Assembly (NCBI GenBank): GCA_024195265.1
Contig: JAJLRJ010000005.1
Span: forward strand, 16,106,536-16,170,535
DNA from: Dendrophyllia cribrosa
Taxonomy: Eukaryota > Cnidaria > Anthozoa > Scleractinia > Dendrophylliidae
Direction of reading: 5' to 3'
Length of the DNA stretch: 64,000 nt
The translations under genes were made by a program, and so were the position numbers. This document shows positions 35,136 through 46,252 of this stretch, one piece after another (the stretch's first letter is position 1; every line of letters starts with the position of its first letter). Under the pieces are notes generated by a model. That model worked only from the letters and a program-made list of their open reading frames with translations. It did not search any database and had not been told where the DNA came from.

Positions 35136-35660
35136 TCTGGACTGTCACCACATATATCATCATCTAATGGTAAAATTATAAATACATCATTGAAAAGTAT
35201 GACGAAGAACCCTGGGGAGGATACTTCTTGGGGGGAGGGGGAGGGTGCAGCCCAGTTCCAACTCATTATGTATATATGATTTTCCATTACCTTTTTTTAC
35301 GCCTGGTCTCTAAAATCTACTCTATAATCATACCTACCTGGTTTCCATTTGTGTATGACAGGAGCAATTTATCAGCTGCAACAACACTTTTGGGGATATG
35401 CTAATGATTTGTCACCATTCAGAAATATCAATATCCCCTCTCCCCCTCCCTCCCCCCCCCCCCCCCCCCTCCCCCCTCACCCTATGGAAGGGATCTTTTT
35501 CTAAGACTCCCACCTACATCTCTGGACCGCGGCCGAATAAGCATAATGTCACTGTAATTCTCTCTTTTTCATTGATTCTTCGGTATTATTCGGCATTCTT
35601 GTACAGTGAAGCACTAAGATATTCCATCTTCATGGGAACGGCACTATGGTATTTTAGATT
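35136..35660. other. Gene-free stretch with poly-C tract
   Basis: A C-rich tract lies near 35440-35475. No gene. Confidence 0.5.
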
Positions 35661-35663
35661 AGT

Positions 35664-35888
35664 CCGTTAATTTCGGGTGGGTCGTTACTTTCGGGTGGGC
35701 CGTTTCTTTCGGGTGGGCCGTTACTTTCGTGTAGGCCGTTTCTTTAATTTCGGGTGGGCCGTTACTTTCAGGTGGGCTGTTACTTTCGGGTAGTCCGTTA
35801 CTTTCGGGTGGGCCGTTTCTTTCGGTTTATAGGCCGTTTAATACTTTCGGGCAGCCCGTTTCTTTCGGGTAAGGCGTTACTTTCGGAA
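35664..35888. repeat. 18-bp minisatellite
   Basis: About eleven copies of an 18-bp unit near CGTTACTTTCGGGTGGGC. It creates a spurious plus-strand frame rich in Arg, Tyr and Phe. Confidence 0.9.
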
Positions 35889-35929
35889 ATTACTAGAAAC
35901 GTCCGTAAATTACGTTACTTCCTCTACCC

Positions 35930-36110
35930 GAAACCGTTGAGGGGGAGGGGGTTAAGCAATGACCAAAACATAATTCTGCACAGCAAAGGTAGAGAAAAAA
36001 CATCATGCACAGAGAGCCAAAAGAAAAAAAGTATCGAACAATCCCGAAAAATATTTTTGCACAACCTCAAGACGGAAAAAAAAAGCGTAAGCTTTCCGAG
36101 CGAGGCACGA
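35930..36110. repeat. Dispersed repeat, copy 1 of 2
   Basis: A G-rich run followed by TTCTGCACAGCAAAG, CAATCCCGAAAAA and CAAGACGGAAAAAA. The same series follows the poly-G tract at 55.4 kb. Confidence 0.7.
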
Positions 36111-36496
36111 AGTAACGATTTTGTGGTGCCCACAGTCGACAGTCTGTGGTTACCCAACGGAAAGCACCGATTACGCTTGGGGTCCCGCTGGGGCGAAAAA
36201 CTCGAAGATCGAACGCGTAAAGGTCAAATTTGGCTCCTCTGCTCCCTGTGTACGAACGTGAGGTAAATGGAGATAATTTGAATTGCGCAATGCATCCCGC
36301 AGCTGTCTGTCGACATGAGATAACTGAAACATTAGACATGAGTCATGCGACATTATCATAGTGAAAATGTAAACAGTAATTCTTTTAAAAAATCTATTAA
36401 CATACAGGTAACAAAACTCACTCCAAGTCGAAAAATTCAGTATATCTAGAAACAAGTAGTTATGAAATAGCTTTACATTTTGTCGTCTTGCAGAAA

Positions 36497-36551
36497 CTAT
36501 AAAAGAAGAATGACTCCCATCGACTGCTATGCTGTGTCTACAATGACGTCA
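36497..36551 (+). promoter_or_regulatory. TATA-like and CRE sites, module gene 1
   Basis: TATAAAAG at about 36497 and perfect TGACGTCA at 36544-36551, 135 bp before the ATG. The palindrome is the CREB/ATF core. Confidence 0.5.
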
Positions 36552-36678
36552 ATGACCGGAAATTAAAAAAAGCAACACAAGTACAGTATTGGCCAATATT
36601 ACAAGGTCGAGATTGGAAAACAGGTCAATGCATATTACAAAACCAACCAAACAGCCGTGGAAAAAGGCATCAAGAATC

Positions 36679-37515
36679 ATGGCTCCAGTGAGTTCACTTC
36701 ACGTTTTTATTCCTTCGGTTAAATTCGTCGCAATGTTTGTTGTGGCTGCTTCGTTGTTTGAAGTTACTATGAGTGATAGCTGGTGTACATCCCGATCATG
36801 TGGCGATAATCAAGTCTGTTGTGGCAATAATGGCTGTGTTGTGGCAGCAAACTGTCTCGGTCTGTATTGCTCGTCTGGATCGGATTGTTCTGTTGGTGAG
36901 AGTTGCTGCAACAGTGAATGCTCGAACACGTCAAGTTGCCTGGGATACTTTTGTACCTACGATTCCGATTGTTCCAGTGGTCAAAGTTGCTGCAGTAATA
37001 AATGCAGAGACAGTCCTGATTGTGTTGGATATTCCTGTGCTAGTACCTCTGATTGCGATCAATGGGAGTTCTGCTGTCACGGAACCTGCTCAAAATTTGA
37101 ATGCTTTTATCCCATTCCAACTACTATCTCTGTTACTGACTTTAACGACAACACTACTTTTATCATTGCCTCAATACTTGGTTCGCTTGGGTTCGGTTTT
37201 CTCGTCACCCTCGTTATCTTCATTTGCCGTCGTCAGAGACCAGCACCTGTCCAAGTTGCTACAGGTCAGGAAGAAGCACATTTATTTACCAGCCCCATAG
37301 AACATCCAGCACAAATCTACGGAGCCCTCCCGGGCCAGCTGCCACCGTCCTACCAACAAGGCAACCCATACTACCCTCCACCATATAACGCTGGAGCAAC
37401 AAAAGCAAGTGAACAGCCTCCCCCAAACAATAGTACAATAGAGGCAAATTCAGGGGGAGTACATCCCCAAAACTCTTACGGTGCTATACCAAGTGCGTCG
37501 AATCTGCCCGTATGA
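36679..37515 (+). CDS. Type I membrane protein, four six-Cys modules, gene 1
   Basis: I chose the ATG at 36679 because the signal peptide follows it directly (MAPVSSLHVF...) as in the paralogues; an in-frame ATG at 36589 would add 30 polar residues. The product is 278 aa. After the signal peptide come four modules of pattern C-x4/5-C-x5-CC-x3/4-C-x4/5-C (residues about 36-59, 64-87, 92-115, 120-141). Paralogues have three. A membrane span lies at about 161-183 with CRRQR on the inner side. The tail has PPSY (222-225) and PPPY (233-236), motifs that bind WW domains. N-glycosylation sequons occur at 83 and 158. The gene is intronless. I do not recognise the family; receptor or adaptor roles are inference. 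Confidence 0.85.
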   Translation: MAPVSSLHVFIPSVKFVAMFVVAASLFEVTMSDSWCTSRSCGDNQVCCGNNGCVVAANCLGLYCSSGSDCSVGESCCNSECSNTSSCLGYFCTYDSDCSSGQSCCSNKCRDSPDCVGYSCASTSDCDQWEFCCHGTCSKFECFYPIPTTISVTDFNDNTTFIIASILGSLGFGFLVTLVIFICRRQRPAPVQVATGQEEAHLFTSPIEHPAQIYGALPGQLPPSYQQGNPYYPPPYNAGATKASEQPPPNNSTIEANSGGVHPQNSYGAIPSASNLPV

Positions 37516-37713
37516 CATCTGTGAGAATATCTTCATTGCAAAGAGCTCAAAACTTAGGACAGGCTACACATTAGATCTCAGTAGCAGGTTTTGTTGGGTA
37601 TCTATGATACCCAGCTGCCTTGGTACAACTTCGTTTTGTTCTAAAATAAATATTTCTCTTTGCGTTTATTATTAATTAGGATCGAAGTGAATCTGGTGTC
37701 ATAACATTGGGCA
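37516..37713. other. 3' flank of gene 1
   Basis: AATAAA at about 37647 is a likely poly(A) signal, giving a 3' UTR of about 150 nt. Confidence 0.5.
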
Positions 37714-37730
37714 TGTGTTGGGCATGTGTT

Positions 37731-37885
37731 TTTTTTTTTGTTTTTTTTTTTTAATTTAATTTTTTTTTTTTAATTTTTATTTTTTTTTTATTAACAATAC
37801 AATACAATAACTAAATTACAGCACAGAGAAAACAAACAAAAAGAGAAGGTTCAAAGAAAGTACAGTTAAGACAGGAGCAATAAAA
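37731..37885 (-). mobile_element. Short retroposon with 17-bp target duplication
   Basis: A 155-bp insert begins with T-rich runs (a poly-A tail if read on minus) and is bounded by identical TGTGTTGGGCATGTGTT copies at 37714-37730 and 37886-37902. It carries the ATACAATACAAT motif also seen at about 50972. SINE or truncated LINE tail. Confidence 0.8.
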
Positions 37886-37902
37886 TGTGTTGGGCATGTG
37901 TT

Positions 37903-39043
37903 GTTAGCAAATGTAAATCAACCCAACTAAAAATTTTGCAGTTCACTTGTGGAATATTCAATTAAAAAAATTCAAAGTGTTGAAACACAAGCTCAAGTGA
38001 TGTTTACACGTTGTAATTTCCTCCTTAGGAGGAAGAAATGAGTGGAACTAAAACTTGCTGGAATCGCTTTGAATCGGCCCAAAAACCACTCAGTACACCA
38101 GTAAACACAAAAAGAAGTTCAGGTGAGCCATTTTTATTGAAATATCGTTCGTAATTTTACGCTCAAATTCGAAGCGAATTTTCCCCATACAAATCCTTAT
38201 GATTTCGCTATTACGCAACAGTTTCCACGACGTTCAAATTACAACGTGGAAGCATCACTTGAGCTTGGGGTACCTGTGGTTGAAAGGGCTTGAAATTTTT
38301 ACTTTTGCCAATTCATGGTGTCAGCAGTTGGTTGCAAAGTTTAAAATATTACAACCCTAATTGAATTAAAACTTTTGTTTTGCACGTTTGTCTACAGTTT
38401 TTTCAAGCACGTCCGATTGAAATGAGTTTTAAATAATCAGCATATTCAGCAAGTAAGTAAGTAATGTACATTTCTTCAATATTAAATTCCAGCTCCTGGG
38501 TGTTAAAAATGACAAAAGCGAAAAAAAGCCGGAAATATGAGAGCTCAAATTTGTCGATATTTAGAAATAAACTTCGCAGGTTTAGTTAATTTTGTATGTA
38601 TGATAAATCAATCTGTGAAAATGTAATAAAAAGCACTGACAACTACAATTTTGCGTGACATCGGTAAAAAGGTCCATTGTGGCGAATCACGCCGCTGAAA
38701 CGAAGTTTGTTATGTTAGAAAGCTTGCTGCAATGCACCATGCGTAATTGCATGCCTTACTCAAGGTCGATTTCGCTTTATACCGCCCAAAATAATCATGA
38801 TGAATCATAATTTTCGTAATCGACCCGAGGTAACATGAGAGAAAATGCAATATTGGGCTGAAACGAGTCACGCGATATTCGGATCGTCACGCCATCATTC
38901 GTGTTCGCTATCTGAGGACTCTTGATGAAAAAAAAAGCAAATCTATTATTTGTGGCTTTGAAAAACATTGACCGCTCTTTACCCTTTCTTGGAGCAGAAT
39001 GTCCCATAAAGCTTCACCAAATGTCAAGTCTTGTAAAGTTCAT
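37903..39043. other. Gene-free stretch
   Basis: No supported gene. A long-range inverted pair (AGTGATGTTTACACGTTGTAA near 37996 and TACAACGTGGAAGCATCACTT near 38241) suggests an old fold-back. Confidence 0.45.
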
Positions 39044-39051
39044 TGACGTCA
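39044..39051 (+). promoter_or_regulatory. CRE site, module gene 2
   Basis: Perfect TGACGTCA 91 bp before the ATG, followed by CGTGAC. A CTGCGCCACATT block near 39108 is shared with genes 4 and 5 (TTGCGCCACA). Confidence 0.5.
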
Positions 39052-39134
39052 TACCGTGACTCGTGCATAAAGTCAGGACTGAATTGAACTGAACTTTAAA
39101 AGCCACACTGCGCCACATTATTGAAATCTCAAAC

Positions 39135-39740
39135 ATGGCTGTTGTTTCTACTCTTCAAGCTTTAGTGTTTCTACTCGTTGTTTTTTTATCGCGAGTTGGT
39201 GTGAGCAATAGTGGGTGTAGTAAGACAAATTCCTGCGATGAGGTTCACGTTTGTTGCAGTAATGAATGTGTTTTCGGATCGGACTGCTACAACCTAAAGT
39301 GCGCCACGGATTCCGATTGTTCTAGCGATCAAAGTTGTTGTAACAGCAAATGCAAATATGGTCCAAAGTGCATAGGATATTCATGTTCTACGGATCATGA
39401 TTGTAAATGGCAAAGGGGCGAGTTTTGTTGTTATGGAACCTGTTTGCATCCTAGAGCTAATTGCCACCCTACAGCCATAATTATTGGCTCAATATTTGGC
39501 GGGCTAATCTTCATTTGCTGGTTTTCACTGTGTATTTTCCTCGCTTGTCGACGCCGCCAAAGAAAACTTCGTTCCGGCAGAGTTAAAGTAGGATCGACAT
39601 CTACCGCTGTCACCGCTAGGTATACGACGTATACGGCCATTCCTACACCGACGGGGAGTGTGTTTTCACAGCAAACATCGTATGGTGCAGTGCAAACTCC
39701 ATCAGCACCGCCTATCTATATATCATCACCACCGCATTGA
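39135..39740 (+). CDS. Type I membrane protein, three six-Cys modules, gene 2
   Basis: Product of 201 aa starting MAVVSTLQALVFLLVV, a clear signal peptide. Three modules follow (about residues 28-51, 56-79, 84-110), each C-x5-C-x5/7-CC-x3-C-x5/6-C. The third has the KWQRGEFCC variant shared with gene 3. A membrane span lies at about 113-138 ending CIFLACRRRQR; the Cys next to the membrane may be palmitoylated. The tail is shorter than in gene 4 but ends in overlapping PSAP (189-192) and PPIY (192-195). PSAP binds TSG101 and PPxY binds NEDD4-family WW domains in other proteins. Intronless. Function unknown. Confidence 0.85.
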   Translation: MAVVSTLQALVFLLVVFLSRVGVSNSGCSKTNSCDEVHVCCSNECVFGSDCYNLKCATDSDCSSDQSCCNSKCKYGPKCIGYSCSTDHDCKWQRGEFCCYGTCLHPRANCHPTAIIIGSIFGGLIFICWFSLCIFLACRRRQRKLRSGRVKVGSTSTAVTARYTTYTAIPTPTGSVFSQQTSYGAVQTPSAPPIYISSPPH

Positions 39741-39912
39741 CCGCAACATTTTCTTAACTTCCAGCGTGTACAACTCCAGCTGGACAACAAAAGCAATTGA
39801 AAAGCTCCTCTAATGCATGATACTGACAAAGGGTTATTTCAAGAGGGGTAGGGGTGGGGGTGGTTAGTCATCAAAACATCAAAACACCAGAACACCTACC
39901 CGTGTGCGATAT

Positions 39913-39950
<38 letters not shown>

Positions 39951-41329
39951 CAATTTATATAGCGCTTTTTATATTAGATATTCAAAAGCGCTTTACAATG
40001 TAAAACAAAGGAGCAGTTAACAGTACAGTGATAATAAAAATAAATTGAATAATAATGAGATAAAAAAAATAAGGAATAAAATATATAAACGTCTGGGTAT
40101 ATAACTATTTAAGTAGAGAACGATAATTTAATAATTATTGTAAACAACTAAACAAAATATGGCCAAGTATATATATGAATTCTAGAAATAGGTACGTCTC
40201 TGCCTTTCGTATATGTACAATATACTCTTTGACGAAATTGCATAACGTTAACTTCGGGCTTTTAAGGCAGCTCTCGCATGGCGCATTTGAAGCGTTTATT
40301 TTTCTCAGACTACATATGAACCAATTTTGAAGAGTCATAGCGTGACGTGACAGCCCGATATGCGTTGTAGCAATCAGTGGATGACGTAATGAGTGGAGAT
40401 TCTATAATTAGCAATTCTTTGCTTTGTGATATCTTTTGCGTGACATGTATCAGAAATTAAAACTCCTCAGGCTATGACCACCATCTACAAGTTACATACG
40501 ATTAGATAAAAAAGCTAAAATAAAATAGGGCCTGTCTATATGGTCTCGGGTACCCGAGACAACCCTCGCCCCCCCCCCCCCCCCCCCCCCCCCCCCGCCC
40601 TCCCTCCCCGAGACAACTTTGCCGAGTGTTTATACGAGAAGTTGTCCCCCGAGTCAAAGTTGACCCTACTTAAATATTCACAACGCTGCGTAATTATTCA
40701 AATCTAAATACAACTATCAGCTATTGTCTACCTGTTCTTTTGACTTTGTTTCATTCATTCAATCACTGTGGGCTTTCCTGATTTACATTTTACTTCTTTA
40801 ATGCGAATTTTTGTTCTTAAACCTAAAAACTTGGTTTTCCGTGACACGCAGAACGCCGTGAGTTGTCCCGGGTAGGCCAGCGGGTAGGCGAGCCAAAGTG
40901 ATATGAGGAAAAGACCATATAAACAGGCCCTTTATTCCGGGAAAAGTCTCGTGTCATATATTGTCTACTGTATTGCAGCATCATTCAAAAGTACTTGCCG
41001 ACACGCTGTTTTGACAAACCCGGAACAAATCCAAGCGTATTTTGTTAACCAAATTCAAGTCATTTAGATACAGAACTGAAACTTTCTTTGCGTAGTGGAT
41101 TTTAAAATAAGGTAAGTTATTGAAATGAGTGAAAACAGACCTCCCGGCCGCAAATAACATTACGTCTTGCCGCTATGAATTTTTTTAAGGAGAATCTTTT
41201 TATTTAGAGCGTTTCGTATTCACGAGTTGGCTCATACGTATACGAGCCTTTGATTTTGTAAAGATTTTTTTTAGAAATATTAAATTAATCTCTGTTAACA
41301 CACAATCGGAAAGAGTTTGCGTGTTCCGT
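39741..41329. other. Gene-free stretch
   Basis: It holds (AAT)n at about 39915-39948, a dispersed TTTATATAGCGCTTTTTATA / AAAGCGCTTTACAA repeat, and a MITE. No gene. Confidence 0.6.
40527..40931. mobile_element. MITE with AGGGCCTGTCTATATGG ends and C28 tract
   Basis: Left end AGGGCCTGTCTATATGGTCT; right end complement GACCATATAAACAGGCCCT. A run of 28 C is at 40569-40596. Confidence 0.75.
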
Positions 41330-41337
41330 TGACGTCA
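41330..41337 (+). promoter_or_regulatory. CRE site, module gene 3
   Basis: Perfect TGACGTCA 115 bp before the ATG, followed by TAAACGTGAC. Confidence 0.5.
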
Positions 41338-41444
41338 TAAACGTGACTAATAAATGATTTTTTCGGATTGGGCTCAACAAGTCTTGCTTTGGCAGAATTG
41401 CGCAATTTTTAAACAAGCCTTGGAATGAGAAAGCGTTGAGAGTT

Positions 41445-42059
41445 ATGGCCGGCGTTTTCACATTTCAAGCGGCTTTGGCGTTTGTTCTCATTGCCTCGTC
41501 GCTTCCCGCTGCTGCGAGTAGTGGTTCGTGTAGTCGATTTTCACCTTGGGCGCCATGTGATGTAGGTTATGTGTGTTGCAACAGTAAATGTACTCATGGA
41601 ACAGGCTGTGTCAATGATCACTGCACTATTGATGCCGATTGTTGGGTCGGTGAAGTATGTTGTAACAGTCAGTGTAAATCTGGTTCTGACTGTATCGGAC
41701 ATTCGTGTTCCTTGGACGCTGATTGTAAATGGAACAAAGGTGAATCCTGTTGTCACGGAACATGTATTCATGATTATGATTATTGTTATCATGTCCCCAC
41801 TGGCGTAATTGTTGGCTCAGTACTTGGCGGGTTCATCGTCATTCTTCTAATCTCCCTGGCTATTTTTTACGCTTGTCGGCGACACCAAAGAAGAGTTCGT
41901 TCCAAGAGACTTCTGCAAGAAGAAGGAGTCACAAGTTCCGAAGTCATAACGAATGTACCACAGACTAACCCACCGTACTCTTTTGGACAGATGCCACCGT
42001 CAAACCAACAAGGTTATTCACACTATCTAGCGCCCGCACCTCAGTATCAACAGTATTAG
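41445..42059 (+). CDS. Three-module membrane protein, gene 3, tail truncated
   Basis: The ATG lies in GTTGAGAGTTATGG, the same context as genes 4 and 5. The product is 204 aa: signal peptide MAGVFTFQAALAFVLI, three six-Cys modules, a membrane span around VIVGSVLGGFIVILLISLAI and the CRRHQRRVR inner boundary. The tail stops early: where gene 4 has a CAG at the matching site, this copy has TAG (42057-42059). The frame stays open beyond the stop for over 40 codons with IPPLYSPG and EQPPPY before a TGA near 42210. The truncated protein has no PPxY, so WW binding is probably lost. It may be a recent nonsense allele, a sequencing error or a functional short form. Confidence 0.8.
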   Translation: MAGVFTFQAALAFVLIASSLPAAASSGSCSRFSPWAPCDVGYVCCNSKCTHGTGCVNDHCTIDADCWVGEVCCNSQCKSGSDCIGHSCSLDADCKWNKGESCCHGTCIHDYDYCYHVPTGVIVGSVLGGFIVILLISLAIFYACRRHQRRVRSKRLLQEEGVTSSEVITNVPQTNPPYSFGQMPPSNQQGYSHYLAPAPQYQQY

Positions 42060-42213
42060 ACAGCCATCCCCCCACTATACAGCCCTGGGACAACAAGAGC
42101 AAGTGAACAGCCTCCCCCTTACATTCCTCCCGTATTATATTGGAATCAGAAAAATTCAGGGGGAGTACGTCCTCAAAATGCCTACGATGTTTGTTATACC
42201 AAGTCCATCTGAC
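42060..42213 (+). pseudogene. Former C-terminal tail of gene 3
   Basis: In frame after the TAG: homologous to residues about 194-240 of gene 4, with PPLY and PPPY motifs still intact, then diverged near the end. Confidence 0.7.
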
Positions 42214-42679
42214 TGTCAAACACTAAACTCTCATGTTGTTTCAAAGAAAAAAATATGTAAAGCATTGATTCAGTTTTTGTAGCATAGAAGGGCCTGGCGT
42301 GTATAAAATAACATGCCATGCTGCTTATGAACTGACAAAGCCACAAAAAATAATGAATCCATTAATCAGCGTTTTTACTTGTAAAATGCAGTCAATCGAA
42401 ATTTGCACTACAACTGTTGCATTTTTTACTGTCCCTCTTCTAATAAATTATGCTCGAAGAGCAGTTTATCTTTATTTTGTCTCAAAGTGTCGTAAGTAGA
42501 GACCAGGAGCTTATTACGCTCCTGTAGAGACGTAATTTAATTACATGTATTGAAATATATTAAAAGGCTGAGCTGAACGATAACAGTACCATAATGGAGC
42601 ATTCTAGATTGGTTCCATGAGTGATCCGAACTTTGCAGTTATGTTTTATGGGAGCAACGAAATCGGATACGTCCCCGCG
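42214..42679. other. Gene-free stretch
   Basis: Nothing coding that I can support. Near 42590 a block with GGAGCATTCTAGATTGGTTCC recurs at about 52240 and 59440. Confidence 0.5.
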
Positions 42680-43270
42680 CAGGAGGGAGGAGGGACGTTT
42701 TGAGAATTGCATACTCCATCCTGTGGGGGTGCAAGAAAATTTCCGTTTTTTCTGCCAATTTTGCTCAGCGTTAGTTGAATTGTTTGAAATTTATGTCGAT
42801 ACAACCATCAATACCCGTGTTTTTGACTCGTTTGAGTCTAGATCTACCACTTTAGGTGACCTCATAGTATAAGTCTCGAGCAATAGCATCATAATGACGT
42901 AAAAAATGTCAATAATCAGTAAATATATCGCACTTACAGTATACGTATATCATAAAAAGAGGTGTCGATGTCCGCAAAAATCATGAATTTTGTTTAGCCG
43001 TGTCTAACTTTTCGAAAACACAGCTCTCAAATCTTGCGGGAATTAACCGACTTTAGAGGTGCTGTTTCAGCAGTGTCGAAATAAGCCAGATAAAATATAC
43101 AAAAACTGTCACGTTTACAGAATCGTCTAACGGCTTGCGCAATAATCAAGGTCACGCAATATTCTGGTCACGCATTTTGTCTGCTAGGATTCTCGGTATA
43201 TTTACAGAAACTTAAAAGCAAATGTTCGTTTCAAAAAATGGATGAAGACCTTACAGTTTAAACTGACACT
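42680..43270. repeat. Segment duplicated at 53.0-55.2 kb
   Basis: GGACGTTTTGAGAATTGCAT to the end near ACAGTTTAAACTGACAC recurs at 53017-53134 plus 54735-55195, where a fold-back element splits it. Noncoding; probably a dispersed element. Confidence 0.8.
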
Positions 43271-43278
43271 TTGGCCTG

Positions 43279-43675
43279 GCTTCTGAGTATCCCTTAATTA
43301 GCATCCCTGTCTTGAGTAGCAAACCACGAAAAAATGCAGGAAAATGACTTTAATTTAAACCGTTTTCTCCGCTCAGTAAACACAGCAAAACATCAAAGTG
43401 TTTTCCCAGCTGACGTGACATTCGGCCGTGTAACCGCGCGAAAAAAAAGCCTCGCTTTGGTTTCAACATGACGTCGTACGCGCATGTTTTGCGACGTCAT
43501 ACGCGCCCGCGAGCTAGTCCTCCGCTAAGATCCCGGATGTTGTGACACATGTTTTTGTTGCAGACAGCGCCCGCGAAACATTCCGCTAGCCATGACCATG
43601 AAAAATGAGGGCATAGGTTCTATGAGTATGGGGCTGCGCAGCCGGGCCTTCGGCTCGGCTAGTGCTCCGCTATTA
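43279..43675. repeat. Dispersed element, copy 1, hairpin 3' end
   Basis: It shares about 400 bp with 44595-45028, ending in hairpin GCCGGGCCTTCGGCTCGGC then TAGTGCTCCGC. A hairpin near the end recalls Helitrons, but the CTRR end is not clear. Confidence 0.6.
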
Positions 43676-44594
43676 TTAGCGGCAGTAGTTGTAGAACTCT
43701 GCGTGGTCAGGATAGGTCTGAACATGTACAACTGTAATATATATAGTTAGGCTTAGCCTAACAGCGGCGCCCTCTGAAGACCCTCTGAACAAGCTTAACT
43801 AAGATGAAACTTAACTAATAGGTGAAAGGTCGGAAGCACAAGAATTAAGATTCATATTGACGACCGGGCTATTTTTCAATTTTAGCAATTCTCAAAAACA
43901 GTATTACCCGACCGTCTGCACAGTACATTTAGACCGTACAAAAGTTCACAAAAACAACTTTTTCTCCGTCTAGAATAACTATTACGACTACTGTTAAAAA
44001 ATACAGTTGCTGCTTGTCAAAAAATGCCTGAGAAACTGATTTGGAAATCAAAATTGCCAAAAATACACAAACATATTTGCATACGGCCACGCGAGTGAAG
44101 TTAGAACTATAATAAAATTCAAGTATTGTTTTGTTTACATAAAATCGCTTTTCAACCTATGTAATGAATGAACAAACACATAAAAATGGACAACACAATC
44201 TTCTTTCGAAAAATTTTATTCAAATCTCCATTAGTTTATGTTGAAAAGCAAAACGCAAAACGCGCATCGAGGCCGAGCCGTGTCTTCGATGAAATTCAAG
44301 AAATTAATACAACTGAATTTAAGCTACACGTTTAAAAACAATTCTCCAAAACTAACGAGAACACATTAACAAAAACTCAATCACAGATTGATATCAAGAT
44401 AAATTCCCATCGAAAAATGTAATTTGTTTTACCTTTAAGTCCCTCCGGCGACTACTGTGCTTGTAAATTCTTTAAATCTCCGCTTTGGTGCTGAAATCCG
44501 TAAAACGAACCCATCTCTTGCATTGCTAAAAACGTATATAGTTCCTCGAAGCAAGATTTTATCCCTGAACTGGCTCTTCTTTTTCCACTAAAGC
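43676..44594. other. Gene-free stretch
   Basis: AT-rich, no supported gene or repeat pair. Confidence 0.5.
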
Positions 44595-45028
44595 GGCTTC
44601 TGAGTATCCCTTAATTAGTATCCCTGACTTGAGTAGCAAACCACGAAAAAATGCAGGAAAATGACTTTAATTTAAACCGTTTTCTCCGCTCAGTAAACAC
44701 AGCAAAACATCAAAGTGTTTTCCCAGCTGACGTGACATTCGGCCGTGTAACCGCGCGAAAAAAAAGCCTCGCTTTGGTTTCAACATGACGTCGTACGCGC
44801 ATGTTTTGCGACGTCATACGCGCCCGCAAGCTAGTCCTCCGCTAAGATCCCGGATGTTGTGTGGCGTCATACGCGCATGCGCGGTAGCCTTGCGCGACAC
44901 ACATGTTTTTGTTGCAGACAGCGCCCGCGAAACATTCCGCTAGCCATGACCATGAAAAATGAGGGCATAGGTTCTATGAGTATGGGGCTCCGCAGCCGGG
45001 CCTTCGGCCCGGCTAGTGCTCCGCTATT
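44595..45028. repeat. Dispersed element, copy 2, hairpin 3' end
   Basis: Copy of 43279-43675 with an extra short GC-rich piece near 44860. The hairpin is perfect here (GCCGGGCC TTC GGCCCGGC). It is followed by a two-fold ATTAGTAACTGTAAAATCAA duplication at about 45026-45075. Confidence 0.6.
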
Positions 45029-45254
45029 AGTAACTGTAAAATCAACTGTATTAGTAACTGTAAAATCAACTGTATTAGCGCGCGCTAAAATAGCGAATTA
45101 ATCTCGCGATCATATGGCGAGTAAAATTGTCATTTTGAGAGAAAACGATGAACATTATCGAGTTTCTAAAAGTAGTCAGTTTCTCTCGAGTCTGCAATTG
45201 CATGGTTGAAAGATTAAAAAAACGTGAAAAAGAGCAACCACACAAGAATATGTT

Positions 45255-45834
45255 AAGGCGCTGTTACACTAGGCAATGTTTCGTGCAACTTGTCTCGCAA
45301 TTTTGTTGCGACACAAGTTGCGTGAAAAATTGCCAAGTGTAACATACCCGCAACAAACATTTTTCGGAATTTTTTTTGTTGCCGCAATCGTTGCGAGAAG
45401 TAGAACTCGGTTCTACTTTTTGCAACGATTCTCGCAACGCTGAAACGATTTTTTCAAGCGTTGCGTAGTGTAACATGCTTCCTGTAACTTGTGTCGCAAC
45501 GTTTTGTGACATCAGCCAATTAAATTGCTCCTTTTAGCGCACGTGCGTTGTTGCCTCGAAGACAAATGGCGGCTAAAAGTGACTCTATGGCCACGACAGT
45601 ACCCAGAATGACAGACGTTGCGAGAAACATAGCGTAGTGTAACACACCTGGTGCAACTTGTCTCGCAGCACCGCAACGCACGGTTTTTAGCTGTTGCGAG
45701 ACAGGTTGCACAAATCATTGCCTAGTGTAACAGCACCTTTACACTTGGCAATTTTTCACGCAACTTGTGTCGCAACAAAATTGCGAGACAAGTTGCACGA
45801 AAGATTGCCTAGTAACAGCGCCTTTACAAGTTCA
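45255..45834. mobile_element. Compound inverted-repeat element, TTGTCTCGCAA type
   Basis: Ends AAGGCGCTGTTACACTAGGC and the inverse AGGTGCTGTTACACTAGGC / AAAGGCGCTGTTAC nest several times. Blocks of CAACTTGTCTCGCAA and its complement recur inside. Two or more related insertions are nested. Confidence 0.7.
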
Positions 45835-45897
45835 GTTGCTAAAACAACAAGCCGCAAGTTCACTAGTTTCAGTGATTACTCAGGGCAGAACCAAGGT

Positions 45898-45925
45898 ATT
45901 TATTTATTTATTTATTTATTTATTT
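45898..45925. repeat. (TTTA)n microsatellite
   Basis: Seven TTTA units. Confidence 0.9.
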
Positions 45926-46252
45926 GGTTAACTACGATTAGTTAAGCGCTTTTATTCGTATTATTGTAACAGTCGCAACATTCTCGTTTTTTACATGATT
46001 GCTTTATTTATTGTAATTTTAGTTGAAATAACTCATAGGTCAATGTTACTGTACATTTTTGGTTTTCAGACCAGTTGTAAAGCTCTTTATTTCTAGCTTT
46101 TTCGTCACCAAGCGTAATAATTTATCCGTAGAATTTCTTAAAGCGTATTTGTGTATATTTTTTAGTTCTAACGGTGTTTGCATAACAAGTATTAAAGGTC
46201 TTCAAAGTAAACAGCAGTTAAAGAACTCGTTTTGACTTCACTGGAGCTATAC

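Noticed and set aside
35754..36266. 170-codon plus-strand frame
   Set aside because: Made of the 18-bp minisatellite and a dispersed repeat; composition is repeat-driven.
36589..36678. Upstream ATG giving a 30-residue longer gene 1
   Set aside because: It would place a polar, basic stretch before the signal peptide; paralogues start at the later site.
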